Shown in pieces: positions 56,520-64,000 of a DNA stretch of 64,000 bases (position 1 is the stretch's first letter; each line of letters starts with the position of its first letter). The stretch spans positions 21,204,001 through 21,268,000 of the forward strand of contig NC_091051.1 of assembly GCF_963966145.1 (NCBI RefSeq). Reading direction: 5' to 3'. Source of the stretch: Tenebrio molitor (taxonomy: Eukaryota > Arthropoda > Insecta > Coleoptera > Tenebrionidae). The position numbers and the translations under genes are program-made. Below the pieces are notes generated by a model. It did not search any database. It was not told the origin of the DNA and was given only the letters and a program-made list of their open reading frames with translations.

Positions 56520-56987
56520 CTGGGTGCCCCAAAATTCGCGGCACAACTCAATAGGGCAATGCCAACTCATGTTAGAAAATAACCAGAAAAATAATTTAAA
56601 AATTTTATACCTCTTAGATTTGAAGACTCAAAAAGTGCAGCTTTGATCTCATTTATTTTAAATATTAAAAAAGATTTTGACTAAGTATTTGTCTTCTACT
56701 ACCCAGTGGTATAATAATTCTGAACGATTGTGATCAGGTTTGCAATTATTTTCTTCATTATTTCCAGCATTTACAAGTAGTAGTTTTATGTCCGTTTTAC
56801 CTCAAATAATGTACGGCAACATGACTTTCATTTTTCTCTCTCATTTCCATGGATACAACAAAAATGAAATATTTGCAGACTATTGGAATACATAGAATGT
56901 TTTTAAATGTTGCCACATTTAGTGTAACGAATAGGTCCATATCTTCTACAAAAACAACGTACTGCTAAGCTGTTTTGGGCCACCCAG
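56520..56987. mobile_element. MITE, CTGGGTGCCCCAAAA ends (copy 1)
   Basis: 468 bp, inverted ends CTGGGTGCCCCAAAA / TTTTGGGCCACCCAG, TA flanks. Copy 2 is at 57636–58070. Confidence 0.85.
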
Positions 56988-57635
56988 TATAAATAATGTT
57001 ATATATTATGGCCGTTTCAAAGTAGAATACTTTTCATTGTGTCAAACAATGATTTTTGACGACCAAAAATTACTGCTCCCAACTGTACAGTGAGATCAAT
57101 AAAGAACCCGACCGCAGTGGCCTATGAACTTTTTTTTGTGGGTATTACTACAGTAAAAAGTCATAATACCAAAGAAAAGTCAAAGCAATAAACGTTTACG
57201 AAACTGCAGGGAAGATAACATCGACAAAAACAACTTAAAAAAGATTGGAAATGTTCCCTATTATTTTCTAAACATAATCGCATACGTCTTTTCATACTTT
57301 CAAATGGCCTAAAGCTTATAGGTCACCTAGCCCAACCGAACGAAATTCGGAAGGAACAAATTACAAGTTTTTAGATAATGGGTTTCCACACATTCATTCG
57401 AACTGAAGAGAACCGAATTAATAGTAGTTTATTTAAAGAGTTCGTGTGTAAATTGGGCTTTTTTTTGGCATAAGTGGCATAATGTAAAACGCGAGTGAAA
57501 CGAGAATGTTAATCTAGAAAACGAATCAACAGACAACTCTTTGACAAATGATCAGATGTACCTATTATTCGACATTGCCAACACTGCCAACCCATTAAAT
57601 TTGTCTCAATCATTAAAAGTCACCCGGTATATACA

Positions 57636-58070
57636 GGTGTTCCAAAATCCGTGGAAGAACTCAATGGTGGAATGTCAATTCATGTTAGAAAATTAGGAGA
57701 AAAATAATAAATACATTTTATATCTTTTAAATTGGGCGATATGGGGACTCAAAAGGTATAGCTTTGATCTCATTTATTTTAAATATTAAAAAAGGTCTTG
57801 ACTATCTGTTCTTTACTAGCCAGTGGTATAATAATTCTGAATGATTGTGATCAGCTCATTATTATTTCCAGCATTTCCAACAAGTGATTTTATGTTGGTA
57901 TTACCTCAAATAAGATATGGCAACATGGTTTTGATTGTTCTTTCTTATTTCCATGAATACAAAAAAAAGAAAATACATAATTATTTGCCGATTATATAGG
58001 GATAAATGGAATGTTTTTAAATGTTGCCACATTTAGTGTAACAAAAAGGTCCATATCTTCCACAAAAACA
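57636..58070. mobile_element. MITE copy 2, right end truncated
   Basis: It matches 56520–56987 through ATGTTGCCACATTTAGTGTA and TTCCACAAAAACAA, then stops where the RT fragment begins. It is preceded by a CCGGGTGA-type terminus ending near 57632. Confidence 0.8.
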
Positions 58071-58084
58071 AGAAAGAACCATAT

Positions 58085-58640
58085 GTTAGAACTCTCCGCT
58101 GACAACGCACCTTAGGGAGTGCACACTTGCTGTCTTCCTAAATATCAAGCGAGCCTTCAACTTCAACCAAGTTTCGCATGATGGCCTCATGAAGCTGCAA
58201 CTGCTACAACTGAACCCCAAATTTGACCGCATGATTGATTTTACTTCTTGTCAAACTGCACGTATTGTATCAGGTCAATGTCCATAAATTACAATCACTC
58301 CCCTTCCATCTCTACGCAGGAGTCATCCAATTCTCCGCCCTATCACCCTTGGTCTTCATCTTGCAAGTGATCACCGAATCACGACAATACAAAGTCCGAC
58401 GTTCACAAAAAGGGGCACCTGATGCTATTAATAAACTCCCGCCGCCAATTCCATCATTTAAGTCTCCACCTCATCCATTGTGAAAAATTCTTTCATTCGC
58501 TACACCGAAGTCATGTTCTATCGTGAATTTCGATGTCGAGAAAACCTTGAAGAAGGCCCCAACAATCTTCTATCCATTAAAGGATGCGTCCTAAAGACCC
58601 TTCTAACACACAGTGGAGTATCGAGCCCCCATTCACATAA
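58085..58640 (+). pseudogene. Non-LTR reverse transcriptase fragment
   Basis: Shifted frames give LKRAFNFNQV.HDGLMKLQ, LQLNPKFDRMI, then YAGVIQFSALSPLVFILQV, similar to the RT motif GVPQGSALSPLLF. Heavily damaged. Confidence 0.55.
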
Positions 58641-59531
58641 AATTGCCATTTAAAATTTCCACCCCACCAATTCCGCAGATGTCCAAATATAAATGAAAAC
58701 ACCATCTCATTACTCTTTTGGTCATCATCTACATGGATTTCTCTTCCGAACTTCATAAGCTTCTGGTTTCTATACGCATTTCTCTTTCCCTCAGGACACG
58801 AGACGTTGACCACGAACGATGGTCAAGAAATCTCAAACCTAGAACATCCTTAGGAGTTTGAACCCAGGTTGAAAAGGTGCAAAGTCTCAGCAACCCTCCC
58901 TCCACCTACGCATAGTAATTGAATACATGATTTTTCACTTTTCATGACTACTATAGAAAAATGTATCAAAAAACTGAAGATAGGAATCACATTTAATTTT
59001 TTTCCTACAATCGATGTAGAAAGTAGGTCTTTGCGCTTGCATTTGACAACGCAAAGTTGACGTTTTCCGAGGACTGTTACTTTGTCGCTCACGCGATGTC
59101 CAGTGATTATTGTAACTAGTGACAACGAATAAACAGAAAGAATTGTTGTGTCAGTTTGTGTCGGTGTTCTTTGTGTTCTTACAAAAAACATTGCTCAAAA
59201 GCCTGTAGAAGGAAGGGAAACTGTTGAGGAAACGTTTTCGTGTACACCTCCCGAAATTGTAAGTGCAGCAAAAGAACCAGAATGCACACTTCCAGAGCAT
59301 GGATTACTTTTCAAAAACTGTAATTATTGTACTTTTAATGTCAATATTGTGAATATGTAATTAGTTTCTAATTTGAAGAAGGTATTACATTGATTTGGTC
59401 CAAATAAAATAATATGTAGTAGTCGCGCGGCAACAATCTCTCAATCGACAATGTATGTATCACTTTGCGCTCTTAATACACAAATAGCTATTGCGTAAAG
59501 AGGCACGTTTAAGATATCTGTATAATATACA
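58641..59531. other. Unassigned sequence
   Basis: A 70-codon frame at 59148–59360 is not recognised. No clear repeat ends. Confidence 0.3.
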
Positions 59532-59776
59532 ACGTGTTTCACGTAAGAGTTCGAGCCGGACGATTTCAAAATGCAACCCAATATTCGATTTCCATGAGTA
59601 ACTAGGTGTAATAAATCACATTTGTGGAAAAGCTCTCCAGTGATTGTGTCAGTTAGGGGTGCCCAAAACAACAATTTATAATTTTTAATGAATCTAGTTC
59701 CCATTGTGAAATATACTCGTATTTTGTGTTGCTTTTAGACTTCGTCAGGCTCGTACTCTTAGGTGAAACACGTTAT
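59532..59776. mobile_element. MITE, AACGTGTTTCACGTAAGAGT ends
   Basis: About 35-bp inverted ends (AACGTGTTTCAC.TAAGAGT.CGAGCC). Confidence 0.7.
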
Positions 59777-60030
59777 AGATGTAGTAATAATAATGGTCGC
59801 AAACGAGTTCCTCCACGCGGTCAAATTTTTGCAGGGCTCTATCTTTTTGATCCTTATCGGCAAACGAATTCCTCCAAGTACCTGTAATTGGATTAGAGAC
59901 CGGCGGCGGCGGTCCATCTGGACTGGCCATTAGCCACCAGTTAAGATTTAGTAAAATGTTTAATTTTTTCCAATATTTTCAATAAGGTAGGTACCCCTAC
60001 CCACCCCACTTAAAATTAACGGTAAGTATA

Positions 60031-61736
60031 CAGCGTGTCCCAGAATTGGCGCCATACCGATGAATAGCAGAATCGTAATCACTGAAGAAATCCAAATTTG
60101 CAAAAAAATTGTTCAGGCTTCAAGGATTGGAGAGCTAGGAATTGTTTAAGTTCACCAATGACGAAGCATTTTTCCTAAAAGACTACAACAATTTCCAAAC
60201 CGTGCCATGGAAAAAAATGGTGATTTTGAATGAATTATTTTGACAATGACGTTTTTTCATAATTTTTAATTTTGTCAGTTATGTCATTTTCTAATGAAGG
60301 ATATTTTGAAATTGCCATCCTCTATGGCCAATGTAACCGTAATGCAGCAGCTGCTGCTCCTGAGTATGCCATTCGTTTTCCAGATCGGCGTCATCCCGAC
60401 AATCATGTCATATTAAAACTACTCAGTCGAATTAGAGAAACGGGTAGTATAATGCCAGTAAAAAAAGGTGTAGCTGGAGCTCCACGTCAGGCACTCGAAG
60501 TAGAAGTGGAAGAAGCAGTTCTTGAACTGCTGTGGATGATGACCCAAGAAGAAGTGTTCGTGTAATTGCGCGTATGGTTGGTTCTTCGAAATCCACTACA
60601 CATAGCATTATTTAAGAGCAGCATTTACATCCTTCTCAATATCATTATAAGTACGAGAGTTCAGCAGCTTCAAGAAGCAGACTATCCTAGAAAAATAGGT
60701 TTTTGCCGATGACTGTTACAGCAAAATGAGCTGAATCCAAACTTCGCTCGGAATATTCTTTTTACCGGGAATGCTCATTTTCAAGAGAAGGGATGTATAA
60801 CAGTCACAACTGGCACTTCTGGGCGGATGAAAATCCAAATATTATTGGAGTTAGAGGTTTTCAAGAAAAATTTAGTACTAATGTGTGGGCTGGAATAATT
60901 GATGATCGCTTGGTAGTACTAATAAAATAACTATAGTGATTTCACTTTTAATCTAAGATTTGTAATGTTTGTATTTTTAGATAGGACCTTTTCGTCTTCC
61001 TCGACGTCTAACTAAATGGTGAAGATTATTCAGATTTTCTTGAAAACAATCTTCCGGAATTATTAGAAGACATCGATTTAAACTTGAGGAGGCAAATATG
61101 GTTTCAGCATGACGGTGTCCCTCCCCAAAATTCAAGCAGCAAGTACTGAATACATGGTATCCGCATAGGTGGATCAGTCGAGGAGTGAATTTTTTTCTGT
61201 GGAATTAATTTATAAAGACTACATATACCGTGAGCCAGTGGATACTTTGGAAATATTGAAAAACAGACTGCAGGAGTCTATTGCGACTCTGACATCTGAG
61301 ATGTTACGAAATGTTCAAAATAACTTGCTGCGACGAGCAACTCTGTGTATTGAAGTGGGTGGAAGGCAGTTTGAACATCTTATGTGAAATTAATTGTTAT
61401 TAAATGCGATGGTTTCTAATACAGGTTTTTATAGTTTTTTTTTGTGATCATGGAATTTCTTTAAAATAACCACCTATCTATGACATTTAGAAACGTCAGT
61501 ATTGTCAAAAAAAAATCATTCAAACTTCGTTAACACTTGGATTTAGATTTTTTACATGGCTCACTTTCAACGACCTTAAGTTCAATTTGAAACATAGTCT
61601 CCTCATTGGTCAATTTTAATAGTCTCTAACTCGTAAACCCTTGAAGCCTGGACATTTTTTTTTTTACAAATATGAGTTTCTTTAACGATTCTGTATCTGC
61701 CATACAAGGGTATGGCGTCAATTCTGGGACACGCTG
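60031..61736 (+). mobile_element. 1.7-kb TA transposon with broken DUF4817-type transposase
   Basis: Ends CAGCGTGTCCCAGAATTGGC / CAATTCTGGGACACGCTG, TA flanks. The transposase spans the element in pieces: 60272 on EGYFEIAILYGQCNRNAAAA and RFPDRRHPDNHVILKLLSRI; 60740 on LNPNFARNILFT with ENPNIIGVRGFQEKF; 61005 on FPRRLNG, LLEDIDLNLRRQIWFQHDG; and a C-terminus to 61387 (RATLCIEVGGRQFEHLM). This is the most complete member here, but frameshifts and stops make it inactive. Confidence 0.9.
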
Positions 61737-61796
61737 TATAACACTTAGTATCAATTTTTCTTGTGACAAGTTAACATTCTGTCTCTGCGAACAATG

Positions 61797-61980
61797 AATG
61801 TTCAAAAAGTTATTTACAGTGAAAAAGGAAACCCTTTATTGGTTATTAATGGTGCAAAATTTTTTAAAGCTAGTGTGATGAAAGATGGAAAAACACGCTG
61901 GAGGTGCACAGAAAAGTTTTGAGAAAGAATAAATACTTTGAAGTGTACCTGCTTTGCCATGTCATTTTCATGAAATTAGC
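61797..61980 (+). pseudogene. FLYWCH-type zinc-finger fragment
   Basis: NVQKVIYSEKGNPLLVINGA, KFFKASVMKDGKTRWRCTEK and, after a stop, INTLKCTCFAM follow the FLYWCH pattern (KGxPLL, RWRCT, CxCxA). One in-frame stop. FLYWCH fingers occur in insect mobile elements and in a few regulators. Confidence 0.6.
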
Positions 61981-62081
61981 CCGTCCCTGATAATCCTCTA
62001 CATTTCGCTACCTGATCTGACATCCACCTTGATACCTGCATTTGGAGGAACTCATTTGCGCCGATAATAATAATAGCACGT

Positions 62082-62228
62082 ATAGTAGGAACACTTCCAT
62101 TGTACCCAATAAAATTTTATGAGTCATTATGGTATCAATGGTATCAATGGTGTATACAATCGGGGGGTTTTTAACTTTTAAGCGCAATAAAATTTTAGTG
62201 GACCCAATGGAAGTGTCCCTACAGTAAT
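62082..62228. mobile_element. Short foldback MITE
   Basis: AGTAGGAACACTTCCATTG with CAATAAAATTTTA is inverted as CCAATGGAAGTGTCCCTACA. Confidence 0.65.
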
Positions 62229-64000
62229 AACTCATTCTCATAAATGAATATTTTGCGTACACTTTCTTAACAAGAAGCAGATTTTGACAATCCCCTCCTT
62301 CTTCTGAGAAGCCTTGAAGTAAGTACCGAGCGCTCATTTAAATTTATTATTAGAGTAGGCTATGACTTTTAAATTAGATTGGTAACAGTGACTGTTGACA
62401 GCTTTTTTTCTTACGGATAGTTATTTTAACAACGCTGAACGGCAGGAAAATGGTGAATGGAAGTATTCTATATATACAAATTTGCGTTGAAGATTTTCAA
62501 ATTGCATTCCCTAATTTTCCAAAAACGCTGTAACTGTTTAGGTTTTGGAAAATGCGTTTGAAAATATGAAACGACGATGATTGATAATAAATAAATAGTT
62601 CTGATAATTAAAATGTGACAAAAACATTTTTTTTAAAATTAAGATTTAGTAAACCTAAGTATGTATTTCAAATTTGGTGTAGAAATTAATTAAATTTAAA
62701 AACGATCTCTAATCAATTATACACGTTACAACAATAAATAACTACGTAGAGACTCAATTATAAAAATGGCAGTAATCGACAATATTTTTTTTATTTAAGA
62801 AACCCATATAAATATCATATCGACCCCTTCGTCATTGGAGTAGGTACATTTGAATTAACAAAAAATATTTTAGAATTATACAAAAAAGAATTGCCAATAA
62901 CGTATTACTGGCTGCATTTAAATTTCGTTAGGGTCAGAAAGTTATCTGAATCAGTCTTTTTTTTAGAATTTTTACAATAATTTTGTCTTAGTTATGATTA
63001 ATCAACTAATTTCCAGTTTAATTGTGACAATTTATTTCTGTTCTTACGTCAGATAAAAATGCAAAGCACGTCGCATCAGCATGATGTGAAATCCCTAGAG
63101 GCGCTTGAACACTGGCGACTTCATAAATCAAGAAGCTCCACGACTCTAAGCGAACCTCTGGGACACATTTCAACCACCGCTTTCGATATGATTCATAGAC
63201 TGACAAATGTTATAACTCTATAATAACACTGTGAATTTGTCAAACGAGATAGCCTGTCCTTCAGATGATCGTAAAATCATTTTAGAGTAAAATGTTTTCC
63301 CAACAAGATCATCATGTGGAATGTATTAGTTCACCCCGTTTTATTGTTCGCAGCACCACTTTCTTCCTAAAGAAAAACAAACATATAGGACGTTGTGTTT
63401 CTGACATGAAGGTAAATTTTATTGCGGGCGGTGTGTCAGTGTGAAGTTCCAATAAAACCGTTATCAGTAGTCCTTTACTAATAATTATTGTCAGTCTAAT
63501 TTATGATTTCAGTCAATATTTTAGTTAATATACGACTGCATAATACATAATAATGAGTAAAATGTGGGATCATTTCATCAGCCCACAACTGTACACAAAC
63601 AGAAGAAAACGAAAAAGCGATAAACACTAAAAAGTTATGACCTTAACATTTAAATGTGACGATTATATGGCAGGATTGATGCTGAGAGTATTAAGAAGGA
63701 TCAAAATTACAGCCAGATAAATTTAAGCAAGCGACTATTTGAAACAAGCCGACACAATTATATTTATCTCATCAGATTTAACGGTGTATGTGAGACAAGT
63801 TGTTGTAAATCAAATAAAAAACACCTGATAAAAGAATGTTCTCCATGGTGATACGAAGTTATTACAAAATGTAATAATGGCTTTCAAAATGTTGTAAACA
63901 AAAAGGTTTTTATTTGGCGTTCTCAATCACGAAATGAAAAAGACATTTTGTGCAACCGTACGCGAAACGAATACTTCGCGTACCTAAAACAGGGCGCGAA
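62229..64000. other. Unassigned AT-rich sequence to window end
   Basis: No supported gene, RNA gene or paired repeat ends. Confidence 0.4.

Noticed and set aside
55690..57092. Possible 1.4-kb element between CTATCGCGGCCAAAATGC and the CAATAAATTTTGGTCGTC-type end near 57060–57090
   Set aside because: The two ends are not good inverted copies of each other and the inside holds an independent TA-flanked MITE; more likely two separate relics.
62008..62337. 109-codon minus frame
   Set aside because: It runs through both arms of a short foldback element.
1..64000. tRNA, rRNA or CRISPR arrays
   Set aside because: No tRNA B-box-like GGTTCGAATCC with a foldable context was seen, and the tandem repeats lack regular unique spacers.

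Overview
This window looks like nuclear DNA of an insect, possibly a beetle. It is AT-rich, genes are split by short GT–AG introns, and the conserved proteins (RpS10, NIP7, MED7, API5, RNF141) read as insect orthologues. The order-level guess is weak. Roughly a quarter of the window is gene territory. Most of the rest is non-autonomous DNA transposons, foldback elements and decayed non-LTR retrotransposons, often nested.

Layout. 0–2.8 kb: transposon debris. 2.9–7.2 kb (minus): one large, essentially intronless ORF with a PD-(D/E)XK-nuclease-like N-terminus, a NACHT-type NTPase and about ten C-terminal ankyrin repeats; this is the most interesting gene here. 7.3–24.3 kb: dense mobile DNA, a four-exon THAP-finger gene or pseudogene (11.6–12.3 kb), an ORF broken by one stop (15.8–16.3 kb) and a degenerate jockey-like retrotransposon (21.5–24.3 kb). 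24.8–43.0 kb is a housekeeping cluster: NIP7 (minus), RNF141 (minus), RpS10 (minus), MED7 (plus) and API5 (minus). API5 has a 6.7-kb last intron packed with at least nine elements. MED7 and API5 are convergent, with poly(A) signals 8 bp apart. 43–64 kb: mobile elements only, including a PIF/Harbinger carcass with nested insertions, several TA-flanked elements keeping pieces of a DUF4817-type transposase, and a FLYWCH fragment.

The cluster serves basic gene expression: 60S assembly, the 40S ribosome, Mediator and an mRNA/apoptosis-linked HEAT protein. No operon-like functional coupling is seen. The most informative non-genic findings are a 42-bp perfect palindrome with an exact 8-bp target-site duplication, a foldback element carrying a satellite monomer that also forms a tandem array 15 kb away, and two transposon insertions whose unoccupied counterparts are present in the same window.
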